NCBI RefSeq assembly: GCF_012395185.1 | Contig: NZ_JAAZTU010000019.1 | Span: 16,055-80,054 of the forward strand | DNA: 64,000 nucleotides | Direction: 5' to 3' | Origin: Vibrio aestuarianus | Lineage (GTDB): Bacteria > Pseudomonadota > Gammaproteobacteria > Enterobacterales > Vibrionaceae | Shown: positions 8,299 to 17,338 of the stretch, piece by piece | How the letters are laid out: the number at the start of each line of letters is the position of its first letter | How positions within the stretch are numbered: the stretch's first letter is position 1 | Notes under the pieces: generated by a model | Told to the model about the DNA's origin: nothing | The model's input: the letters and a program-made list of their open reading frames with translations, nothing else | Database searches by the model: none | Program-made: the position numbers and the translations under genes

Positions 8299-11109
8299 AT
8301 GACCTCTCCTCGTTTTCTTGTCGGTATTGATTTAGGAACCACCAATACTGTGGTCGCATTTTGTGAAATAACCGATCAATTAGAAAGTTCCCCCGTTAGT
8401 CTTTTTGAGATTGACCAACTCATCGGCCCCGGTGAAGTGGTTCGTAAACCGTTATTACCATCATTTCGCTATCACCCTGCTGATGGACAAATTTCAGCCA
8501 ATGACTTAACCCTGCCGTGGAATATTCAACCTGTTACTGGTGACACGGCCAATGTCATCATCGGCCAATGGGCTCGCGATCTCGGAGCAAAAGTGGAAGG
8601 ACGCCAAGTCTCTAGTGCCAAAAGCTGGCTTTCACACCAAGCGGTTGATCGTCGACAAGATATCTTGCCTTGGGCCGGAGCTGCGGATGTCGATAAAGTG
8701 TCGCCTGTTGTGGCAAGTGCCAGTTACTTAAACCACATTAGACAAGCTTGGAATTACCGACACCCAAGTAACCTATTGGAAGATCAAGAAGTCGTCGTCA
8801 CGGTACCGGCTTCTTTTGATGAAACCGCGCGTAAACTCACCGTTGAAGCGGCTTCACTTGCAGGCTTGAATCGCATTGTCTTACTCGAAGAACCACAAGC
8901 GGTATGCTATGACTGGTACGCACGTCACCGCCATACTGCCGCAGATGAATTACAACAATTGCCTTTAATTTTAGTGTGTGATGTTGGCGGAGGAACGACA
9001 GATTTAAGTTTGATTGAAGCAAAACACTCAGATCAAGGTGAGCTATCCCTCGACCGAATCGGCGTGGGTGAACATTTAATGCTAGGGGGTGATAACCTCG
9101 ACTTAGCCCTCGCGCATTTGGCTGAGCAACGTTTCAATCAATCGAAAAAACTCACCGCAGCAAGCTTAACCAAACTGATTCAACAAACTCGACAAGCCAA
9201 AGAGCAACTGCTTTCAAGCCAAGCACCCGATGAAATGAAAATCACGATGCTCGGCAGCGGCTCAAAACTTCTGGGGGGAACAAAAAGTATTTCCCTGACC
9301 AAACAAGAAGTACATCAAATTGCCCTAGATGGTTTTTTCCCAATATCTTCCTTTGATGATGTTCCGAACAGACGCCGCAGTGCCGTTGTTGAATTTGGTT
9401 TGCCTTATGTGGCAGACCCTGCGGTCAGTAAGCATGTCGCCGAGTTTTTGACCCAACATCAACACGTGTCACGCAGCGCTCTAAAGCATGAGCAAAACAC
9501 CCCCGCCATTCCGGTTGGGCTTTTACTTAATGGCGGCGTGTTTAATAGTGAATTAATTACTTCACGCATTATCCAATTACTAACACATTGGCGCGGTTCT
9601 GATATCACCGTTCTTGATAACCCTCACCCCGACTGGTCTGTTGCATTGGGTGCGGTTGCCTTTAGTAAAGCTCGCCGGGGTGCACAACTTAAAATTGGCG
9701 GGGGATCTGCCCGATCTTACTTCTTGCATCTACCAGAAAGAAATAAACTAGGTAAAGCATTGTGTCTTCTTGCCAAAGGCACAGAAGAAGGACAAGAGAT
9801 TCGACTCACCAGCCGACGTTTTTCACTCACGTTAGGTGAACCGGTTCGTTTCAACCTATTGACGTCCACTCATGACACATTATCCAACAATACCGCTCTA
9901 CAAAATGGCATTTTAGTGCCCGTTGATCATGACATGTTTAGCCCTCTCCCGCCTTACATTACGAGTTTGCATGGTACAGATGAGCCAACCATGCATGCCA
10001 ATCAAAAGCAGAGAGTGGAAGTGCAACTGGCTTGCCAGCTGACCGAGGTTGGCACACTAAAAATTGAGTGTGTCAGTGTGGAAGATGAGAGTAAACGCTG
10101 GCAACTTGAATTTGAAGTACGTAACCAACAAGCCAGTGATGATGAACAAGTTAAACTTCATCCTCGCTTGCAAGACTCGAAAGATCTGATCACCCGCCTT
10201 TACAGCGGCAATAAAAATAGTGCCGATAGTCAGGCAATAAAAACACTCAGCAAAGACTTAGAAAAATGGCTAGGAAAACGAGATGAGTGGGATTTTACTA
10301 CGCTACGTCACTTATTTGATTCGTTCACACAAGGGAGAAAGCGTCGACGTCGTTCTGAGCAGCATGAGAAAAACTGGCTACGTTTAGCGGGGTTTGCTCT
10401 TCGACCTGGGTTTGGTGACCCAACCGATGCATGGCGCATTGAACAAATTTGGAGTTTATACCAACAAGGTATTCAGTTTCAGAATCATCAAGGTTGGAGC
10501 GATTGGTGGGTATTTTGGCGACGTATTGCTGGTGGATTAAATCAAGAACAGCAGGAAACCATTTTGTCCGATATTGCCAAATACCTTCATCCTGGAGCAA
10601 TGAAAAACCCTAAATCGGCACAAGAAGCGCAAGATAAAGGTTATGAATCGATGGTACGACTTGCGGCTTCGCTAGAAAATCTAGAAGTGGAAGATAAAGT
10701 GTTATTGGCAAGCTGGTTTTTAAATAAAGCCATCAACCATACTCAATTTGAACAAGCACATTGGTGGGCGGTTGGCCGACTAGCATCTCGCACTCCATTA
10801 TATGGCAGCCACCATTCGGTTATCCCCCGTGAACAAGCAGAGCAATGGCTTCCTAAAATACTGGAACAAAACTGGCAAAAAGAGCCGATGATAGCCTTTG
10901 CTGCAGTGATGATATGCAGAAAAACAGGCGATAGACAGCTTGATATTTCAGATCAATACCGCTTACAAGTTTTGAGTAAGTTAAAACAGAGTAGAGTCGC
11001 GGAGTCTTGGGTCGCGCTTGTCGAGGAAGTGAATACACTTTCAGAAAGTGAATCAAAGCGTGTATTCGGTGATGCCCTGCCAAATGGACTAATTTTACTT
11101 AACCAATAA
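8299..11109 (+). CDS. Hsp70-family protein with long C-terminal extension (DUF3731-type)
   Basis: A 936-residue protein. Residues 1 to about 600 are an Hsp70 module with VGIDLGTTNTVVAF (8-21), LVCDVGGGTTDLSLIEA (about 223-239), LLNGGVFNS (about 408-416) and ALGAVAFSKARRGAQ. It is clearly a paralogue of the preceding protein, with shared EEPQA, GEHLMLGGDNLDLALA and ARRG segments. Residues about 620-936 form an extra Trp-rich helical region that I match to DUF3731, a domain known only on such Hsp70s. There is no space for a separate promoter, so it is expressed from the upstream operon. Its ATPase motifs look intact. Function is unknown. Confidence 0.86.
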   Translation: MTSPRFLVGIDLGTTNTVVAFCEITDQLESSPVSLFEIDQLIGPGEVVRKPLLPSFRYHPADGQISANDLTLPWNIQPVTGDTANVIIGQWARDLGAKVEGRQVSSAKSWLSHQAVDRRQDILPWAGAADVDKVSPVVASASYLNHIRQAWNYRHPSNLLEDQEVVVTVPASFDETARKLTVEAASLAGLNRIVLLEEPQAVCYDWYARHRHTAADELQQLPLILVCDVGGGTTDLSLIEAKHSDQGELSLDRIGVGEHLMLGGDNLDLALAHLAEQRFNQSKKLTAASLTKLIQQTRQAKEQLLSSQAPDEMKITMLGSGSKLLGGTKSISLTKQEVHQIALDGFFPISSFDDVPNRRRSAVVEFGLPYVADPAVSKHVAEFLTQHQHVSRSALKHEQNTPAIPVGLLLNGGVFNSELITSRIIQLLTHWRGSDITVLDNPHPDWSVALGAVAFSKARRGAQLKIGGGSARSYFLHLPERNKLGKALCLLAKGTEEGQEIRLTSRRFSLTLGEPVRFNLLTSTHDTLSNNTALQNGILVPVDHDMFSPLPPYITSLHGTDEPTMHANQKQRVEVQLACQLTEVGTLKIECVSVEDESKRWQLEFEVRNQQASDDEQVKLHPRLQDSKDLITRLYSGNKNSADSQAIKTLSKDLEKWLGKRDEWDFTTLRHLFDSFTQGRKRRRRSEQHEKNWLRLAGFALRPGFGDPTDAWRIEQIWSLYQQGIQFQNHQGWSDWWVFWRRIAGGLNQEQQETILSDIAKYLHPGAMKNPKSAQEAQDKGYESMVRLAASLENLEVEDKVLLASWFLNKAINHTQFEQAHWWAVGRLASRTPLYGSHHSVIPREQAEQWLPKILEQNWQKEPMIAFAAVMICRKTGDRQLDISDQYRLQVLSKLKQSRVAESWVALVEEVNTLSESESKRVFGDALPNGLILLNQ

Positions 11110-11516
11110 CATCAAATGCACCATATTTTCTATTTAGCCTTGTTACAATCCCCCTGTGGGGAAAGCTATGGGGTATGGTGCTTTATCTCTAGATGAGTTT
11201 ATTTCTATTAACTTGTTCCGGCAATACAACGAATTATCTCTAAATTTTTCAACAAAAAATCAAATATTGCGTACTCTACACATATTTAACGCCAAGCTAA
11301 GCTCGCATTTTTGTATAAACCTTGTAGAATCTCTCATACTCACAGCACATCGAAATGGTGATGGATAGCGTGAGATCTATACGTAATTACAATAATTCAA
11401 CTTTACGTCGTTGGCTGTCATTGTTGGCATTTCATAAATTATGGTGCCGTTTTCATCGGGCAAATAATCTCAATATTTGTTTCAAGTGGTGTACTTAACT
11501 AATTACTGTAGAAGTC
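11110..11516. other. Intergenic region, no recognised content
   Basis: About 400 bases between the Hsp70 operon and the next gene. A 70-codon frame at 11156-11368 lacks a convincing ribosome site or a recognisable protein. A weak CCCCCTGTGGGG hairpin near 11150 lacks a T-tract. I see no tRNA or repeat. An unannotated small RNA is possible but unsupported. Confidence 0.3.
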
Positions 11517-12065
11517 ATGAACGAAGATAAATTTACTAATGTCTACCGCCTACCAGGCTCATTACAAATTCGAATTTCCAAATGGCAAAGAACCTTTAAA
11601 GGCACGTCAGATTTGGTGCTACACCAAGTATTGGTCGCAAGAAACAAGCAATTTAGGAAACCCCACTTTTTCCCAAAAGGCTGGTGCGTAAACCTATTTG
11701 ATGAAAATGATATTTCGATTACTCATCATGGCCGTTATATCCAAACGAGCATGAGAACGATGATCGATCGCAAAGTATCGTATAAGCGAGTCTATCTATC
11801 ACGTGTTCCTCTCGAGCAGGCGGAGCCGGCCTTGCGCAAGTATAAGCAAGAATGGATTCGTAACTTTAATCGAATAGCAAAAGAGTATAATCAGATTAAG
11901 AAAAAGCAGTTCTTGAATTTTGCTAGAGAAGAAGCAGAGACACTTTATCCATCAATTCCTAAAGAAGGTTTTGACAAAGCGCTATGGAATAAGTTGGTAG
12001 TTTCCAAATTAGGCCCAGCTCAGAAATACAGCAACCCTTATTTCGTTAAGCAGGCTGATTTTTAG
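11517..12065 (+). CDS. Conserved-looking hypothetical protein, 182 residues
   Basis: I do not recognise this protein. It is basic, without signal peptide or membrane segment. The N-terminus (YRLPGSLQIRISKWQRTF) and the repeated aromatic/basic residues in the first 100 residues are followed by a helical KYKQEWIRNFNRIAKEYNQIKKKQF segment. The size, the absence of frame breaks, a GTAGAAG ribosome-site-like element and a perfect terminator directly after the stop all argue for a real gene. The basic composition would suit nucleic-acid binding, but there is no motif to support it. Confidence 0.65.
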   Translation: MNEDKFTNVYRLPGSLQIRISKWQRTFKGTSDLVLHQVLVARNKQFRKPHFFPKGWCVNLFDENDISITHHGRYIQTSMRTMIDRKVSYKRVYLSRVPLEQAEPALRKYKQEWIRNFNRIAKEYNQIKKKQFLNFAREEAETLYPSIPKEGFDKALWNKLVVSKLGPAQKYSNPYFVKQADF

Positions 12066-12070
12066 TTAGT

Positions 12071-12102
12071 AAAAAGCCAGAGTAAACACACTCTGGCTTT
12101 TT
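12071..12102. terminator. Bidirectional terminator
   Basis: AAAAAGCCAGAGT (12071-12083) and ACTCTGGCTTTTT (12090-12102) form a perfect 13-base stem with A and T runs on both sides. It serves the 182-residue gene and the converging YggL-like gene. Confidence 0.9.
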
Positions 12103-12139
12103 GTCATCGACTTAATGAGACTTTAACAAGTTATCGTGA

Positions 12140-12478
12140 TTATGCGTAATTCGCGTCAACTAATTCACTAACGTCAACTTTGTTTACTTCCGCACGGCTT
12201 TCTAGCCATTTCACGACTTGCGCTTTTTCTTCTTCTGTCACTGAACGGTAACGCTCCGTTGCACACAAGAATCCTTCGAATAGCTCTAGACCACCGCCGC
12301 CGAAGCACAGACCAATGCTGTCGATGTAATCAATAAACTCATCAACGAAGAGATCATATTGCTCGAAATCTTTGATAGATGTCGCGCAGCTAACTTCAAA
12401 ACCTAAAATCGCAAATTCACCTAAAAATAGTTTTTTACGGATACGGCGGTTTTTGTTTTCTAGCTTCTCAATTTTCAT
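12140..12478 (-). CDS. YggL-like (DUF469) 50S-associated protein
   Basis: A 112-residue protein with the YggL pattern: a basic N-terminus (NKNRRIRKKLFLGEFAILGFEV), a central FVDEFIDYIDSIGLCFGGGGLELFEGFLC, and a C-terminal EEKAQVVKWLESRAEVNKVDVSELVDA. YggL binds the large ribosomal subunit in E. coli; its role is not settled. The Met at 12478 was chosen because GAGAG lies about 6 bases upstream. The Met at 12481 would be too close, and a frame open to 12517 has no ribosome site. Similarity to E. coli YggL is moderate, so this may be a paralogue. Confidence 0.72.
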   Translation of the reverse strand: MKIEKLENKNRRIRKKLFLGEFAILGFEVSCATSIKDFEQYDLFVDEFIDYIDSIGLCFGGGGLELFEGFLCATERYRSVTEEEKAQVVKWLESRAEVNKVDVSELVDANYA

Positions 12479-12670
12479 CATCTTCTCTCTTTCGGTTTGA
12501 ATGGCGCTTTTATACACCTTTCGACTTCATTTCCCAAATGATTCCTAAACAAAACCATCTCAAGTGGCCAATTTCAAAGCAGTCCGCATCTTTGACTGGG
12601 CACTTCTCTCACTGAAAACACTGTGTTAACTCTACTGTGGCGAATATATAAAACAGTTAAACCAATAGCA

Positions 12671-12706
12671 AAAGAGAAGAGCCACTTCAACGGCTCCTCT
12701 CTCTTT
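12671..12706 (-). terminator. Terminator of the SOS-box gene
   Basis: GAGAAGAGCC (12674-12683) pairs with GGCTCCTCTC (12692-12701) with one mismatch, and T-rich sequence follows on the minus strand. It sits directly downstream of the 73-residue gene. Confidence 0.7.
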
Positions 12707-12735
12707 ATTAGATTGATGATTAATTTGATCAATGG

Positions 12736-12957
12736 TTAATGCTGAACACCAGATGGATTTTCACCAAACTCTGCCTGCTCATAGATATCAGCCAAGCTCT
12801 TTGCACGTTTAGCAACCTTGCGACGTTTTGTTGGTTCAAAGTACTGCTCGACTTGTTTTAGCGTTTCTTCATGTTCTTGAGCAGATTGGACAAAGTCTGG
12901 ATTGGCTAACGCCTCTTGGCGAAGGCGGTTAACTCGTTCTAACGTTTCCCACAACAT
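12736..12957 (-). CDS. Small protein of unknown function under LexA-type control
   Basis: A 73-residue, highly charged, helix-prone protein (MLWETLERVNRLRQEALANP at the start, KRRKVAKRAKSLADIYEQAEF near the end) with no membrane segment and no motif I know. It is not recognisably SulA, DinI, YebG or a toxin. A strong ribosome site, GGAGGTGA, lies 4-5 bases before the ATG. Two perfect LexA boxes and a TTGACA hexamer lie upstream, and a terminator follows the stop. It is therefore a complete single-gene unit very probably induced by DNA damage. Its job in the SOS response cannot be told from the sequence. Confidence 0.75.
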   Translation of the reverse strand: MLWETLERVNRLRQEALANPDFVQSAQEHEETLKQVEQYFEPTKRRKVAKRAKSLADIYEQAEFGENPSGVQH

Positions 12958-12975
12958 ATTTCACCTCCAACTTTA

Positions 12976-12991
12976 CTGTGTATACATACAG
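12976..12991 (-). promoter_or_regulatory. LexA (SOS) box 1
   Basis: CTGTGTATACATACAG matches the gammaproteobacterial LexA consensus CTGT-N8-ACAG exactly. It lies 19-34 bases before the start codon, between the presumed -10 region and the ribosome site. Confidence 0.85.
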
Positions 12992-13011
12992 ATTAGTAGA
13001 AGCTATTATGA

Positions 13012-13017
13012 TGTCAA
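13012..13017 (-). promoter_or_regulatory. -35 hexamer of the SOS gene
   Basis: Reads TTGACA on the minus strand, a perfect sigma-70 -35 element. A weak TAATCT lies 16 bases downstream as -10. The hexamer is bracketed by the two LexA boxes. Confidence 0.6.
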
Positions 13018-13025
13018 GTTTTTTA

Positions 13026-13041
13026 CTGTTTATTTATACAG
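13026..13041 (-). promoter_or_regulatory. LexA (SOS) box 2
   Basis: CTGTTTATTTATACAG again matches CTGT-N8-ACAG exactly. It lies just upstream of the TTGACA hexamer, giving two-site repression of one promoter. Confidence 0.85.
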
Positions 13042-13066
13042 TTTTTTTTGAAAAAATAAATAGATA

Positions 13067-14077
13067 TCAGCAAGTAGCTGATGCCGTTGACTCGCGTTGA
13101 ATAAGCTGACCTAAATAGCGATGAGCCGTAACTAGCTGAATATTTTTCCTTTCAGCTAGCTGTAGAGCTAATTCCACCGCGTCTTTCGTTAACTGCTCAA
13201 TCGGTAAAGAGACCGTTGATAAGCTAGGGACTGAATAAGCCGCTGCCGGTTCATCATCAATACCAATCACCGACACATCAGAGGGGATCGAAAGACCATA
13301 TTCGTGCAAGGCTCTCATCGCTCCTAACGCCATATCATCGTTACAGGCTAAAATAGCACTAAAGATAGCTTTTTGTTCTAAGAACTTCACAACTGCAGCA
13401 TACCCTGACTGCATCATATTATCGCCTTCAAACGTTAAAGCGACGTCAAAAGCAATACCAGCTTGTTCAAGTTGAGCTTGGTAAGCCGCAAATCGTAATC
13501 GGCCAGTATCACTATCTAGTGGGGATGCAATACATGCGATCTTGTTATGACCAAGCGCCAACAAGTGCTTCATCGCCAAAGCACTAGATTGCTGTTGTTC
13601 AAAACCAAAACTGTGAAGTCCTACCTCTTCAATGGTTCGATTTAAGATAACCAAAGGGACAGTCAAAGTCGCTTGTAGCTCTTTTAATGCTTGATTGGTG
13701 AGATGCCGACTATAAAGCATGATTGCATCACAACGTTGACTTTGCAGTAATTGCACTGCGCTTTGCTCACCTTCTGCACTATTATGACTATCCATCACTA
13801 GCAGCGTTTTTCGAGCCTTTTGTGCTCCCTGAGCCGCTTGGTGAAGCAACGTGCCAAAGTAGCTTCCTTGAAATTGAGGCAGTATTAAACCAATAGCGTT
13901 TGCACTGTTAGTTGCAAGTGCTTGAGCTAGAACATTCGGTTGATAGCCTAACGCTTTCATTGCTTGTAAAACAGCATTACGGGTACTGTCTTTCACTTGA
14001 CCATTTTGGTTAATCACCCGTGAAACAGTGGCTTTTGAAACCCCTGCCGCTTTACAAACATCGTTGATAGTGGCCAT
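13067..14077 (-). CDS. LacI-family transcriptional repressor (AscG-like)
   Basis: A 336-residue regulator. The N-terminal LacI helix-turn-helix is MATINDVCKAAGVSKATVSR (residues 1-20), with the hinge around NVLAQALATNSANAIGLILP. A periplasmic-binding-protein-like sugar domain follows, with the usual NDDMALGAMRALHEYGLSIPSDVSVIGIDDE segment. A GGAG lies before the ATG. It is co-directional with and 36 bases downstream of a 6-phospho-beta-glucosidase gene, so it is probably the local aryl-beta-glucoside repressor, acting at the TGTAACCGGTTACA operators at 15632-15658. The inducer is inferred, not shown. Confidence 0.87.
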   Translation of the reverse strand: MATINDVCKAAGVSKATVSRVINQNGQVKDSTRNAVLQAMKALGYQPNVLAQALATNSANAIGLILPQFQGSYFGTLLHQAAQGAQKARKTLLVMDSHNSAEGEQSAVQLLQSQRCDAIMLYSRHLTNQALKELQATLTVPLVILNRTIEEVGLHSFGFEQQQSSALAMKHLLALGHNKIACIASPLDSDTGRLRFAAYQAQLEQAGIAFDVALTFEGDNMMQSGYAAVVKFLEQKAIFSAILACNDDMALGAMRALHEYGLSIPSDVSVIGIDDEPAAAYSVPSLSTVSLPIEQLTKDAVELALQLAERKNIQLVTAHRYLGQLIQRESTASATC

Positions 14078-14113
14078 TGTAACTCCAAGTGGTTTGGGGA
14101 TAGTTGAAAAGAC

Positions 14114-15562
<1,449 letters not shown>

Positions 15563-15631
15563 TCATTTCACTTTCATTCAGAAAACATAGCCAAGGCATG
15601 TTAACTAAATAATAAACGATCCAACCCAAAT

Positions 15632-15658
15632 TGTAACCGGTTTCTGTAACCGGTTACA
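15632..15658 (-). promoter_or_regulatory. Tandem LacI-type operators upstream of the GH1 gene
   Basis: TGTAACCGGTTTCT (15632-15645, imperfect) and TGTAACCGGTTACA (15645-15658, perfect palindrome) overlap by one base, with centres 13 bases apart. The CCGG-centred palindrome is typical of LacI/GalR-family operators. They lie 82-108 bases before the GH1 start. Confidence 0.75.
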
Positions 15659-15832
15659 ATTGAGTATTTAACCTCACTCACTAAGTAATTATTTAAGCTA
15701 AACAACGTTACGCTTCGTTTTGAAGTAATCGCAGACATACATTCCATAGCACTTTCTGCGTGACTGCTGTATGCTTGCGCCTTTCCGCAACATGATGCGG
15801 ATCACTATTCTTTTACATATCGAGACATTTTA

Positions 15833-17209
15833 ATGAGTTTTGCCTCTCTGGGTTTATCTAATGCCATCCTGAAAGCTGTCGCTTCTCAGGGTTACGAAAC
15901 ACCATCGCCAATTCAGGCGAAAGCCATACCAGCCGTACTTGAAGGCAAAGATGTGATGGCAGCTGCTCAGACAGGCACAGGTAAAACCGCAGGATTCACC
16001 CTTCCTATTTTAGATTTACTCGTGAAAGGGCCGAAAGCAGGACCGAACCAAGTTCGTGCTTTAATTCTCACTCCAACCCGTGAGTTAGCAGCCCAAGTTG
16101 CCGATAACGTCACCACTTATGGACAGAATTTACCGCTTAAATCTGAAGTGGTTTTTGGTGGGGTCAAAGTGAATCCACAAATGATGAAAATGCGTCGTGG
16201 AGTGGATATTTTGGTTGCCACACCAGGCCGCCTGCTTGATCTCTACAATCAAAAAGCGATTAAATTTAATCAGTTAGAAATATTGGTTCTTGATGAAGCT
16301 GACCGCATGCTGGATATGGGTTTTATTCGAGACATCAAAAAGATTCTTGCGTTACTGCCGCCTAAACGTCAAAACCTTTTATTTTCAGCGACATTTTCTG
16401 ATGAGATAAGACAACTAGCGAAAGGGTTGGTCAATAATCCAGTCGAGATTTCAGTTACACCACGCAACAGTACCGCTAAAACGGTTAAACAGTGGGTTCA
16501 CCCCGTTGATAAGTCTAAAAAACCGTCGTTGCTGATCAAATTGATCAACGACAATAACTGGAAACAGGCACTGGTTTTCACGCGCACTAAACATGGTGCA
16601 AACCGTTTAACTGCCCAGTTAGAGAAAAGTGGCATCACTGCTGCGGCTATTCACGGAAACAAGAGTCAAGGTGCTCGTACCAAGGCTTTAGCCAACTTTA
16701 AAAATGGTGAAATTCGTATTCTTGTTGCAACGGATATCGCTGCACGTGGAATCGATATTGACCAGTTACCACAAGTAGTCAATTTTGAACTGCCGAATGT
16801 CCCTGAAGATTATGTACACCGCATTGGTCGTACTGGCCGTGCTGGCGCCGAAGGTAATGCGATTTCTTTAGTGTGCGCTGATGAAGCGAAAGATATGTTT
16901 GCTATTGAACGCCTGACGCAAAATGTGCTAGAGCGTATTGAAATTGAAGGTTTTTCTCCGGTTAATAAACTGCAAAATTCGCCATCACTCTTGCCTATAA
17001 AAGCGAAAAAGCCAAAGAAACCTAAAAAAGATAAGCCAGAGCATAACGATGGTCAACGCTCAGGCAATGTGGCCAACGGTCGCAGCGCCAATACGTCGAA
17101 CAAGCCCAAACGCAACCCAAGCAATGCAGTGACTACTCAAGGCACGAAACCAGCTCGTAGTGGTGGACAAAATCGACCTCGACGTGCTCCCAAAAGCGCT
17201 CAGGCGTAA
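15833..17209 (+). CDS. rhlE: DEAD-box ATP-dependent RNA helicase RhlE-like
   Basis: A 458-residue helicase that remodels RNA in ribosome assembly or decay. Motifs in order: Q-motif region [14 protein letters not shown], Walker [10 protein letters not shown] (about residues 44-52), [20 protein letters not shown] in [16 protein letters not shown] in [20 protein letters not shown], and HRIGRTGR. The C-terminal 80 residues are Lys/Pro/Asn-rich and unstructured ([13 protein letters not shown]), an RNA-binding tail as in RhlE. It is monocistronic, with a clean terminator. Confidence 0.88.
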   Translation: MSFASLGLSNAILKAVASQGYETPSPIQAKAIPAVLEGKDVMAAAQTGTGKTAGFTLPILDLLVKGPKAGPNQVRALILTPTRELAAQVADNVTTYGQNLPLKSEVVFGGVKVNPQMMKMRRGVDILVATPGRLLDLYNQKAIKFNQLEILVLDEADRMLDMGFIRDIKKILALLPPKRQNLLFSATFSDEIRQLAKGLVNNPVEISVTPRNSTAKTVKQWVHPVDKSKKPSLLIKLINDNNWKQALVFTRTKHGANRLTAQLEKSGITAAAIHGNKSQGARTKALANFKNGEIRILVATDIAARGIDIDQLPQVVNFELPNVPEDYVHRIGRTGRAGAEGNAISLVCADEAKDMFAIERLTQNVLERIEIEGFSPVNKLQNSPSLLPIKAKKPKKPKKDKPEHNDGQRSGNVANGRSANTSNKPKRNPSNAVTTQGTKPARSGGQNRPRRAPKSAQA

Positions 17210-17229
17210 GACCATCAATTATCTTTAAC

Positions 17230-17259
17230 GAGAAAAGAGGCATCTAAGCCTCTTTTCTT
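17230..17259 (+). terminator. Terminator after rhlE
   Basis: AGAAAAGAGGC (17231-17241) and GCCTCTTTTCT (17248-17258) form a perfect 11-base stem with the T-tract within the second arm. Confidence 0.85.
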
Positions 17260-17285
17260 GCTTTCACTGAACCATAAACTTGAAT

Positions 17286-17310
17286 GAAAAAAAGCCGCAC
17301 AAGGCGGCTT
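17286..17310 (-). terminator. Terminator after torZ
   Basis: On the minus strand AAGCCGC, a 5-base loop, GCGGCTT, then a run of T. It ends the torYZ transcript. Confidence 0.85.
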
Positions 17311-17338
17311 AGCTATGGATAACTTGCGGTATGCAGCC

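Noticed and set aside
11156..11368. 70-codon plus-strand frame
   Set aside because: No ribosome site, low-complexity end, no recognisable features; probably chance in an AT-rich spacer.
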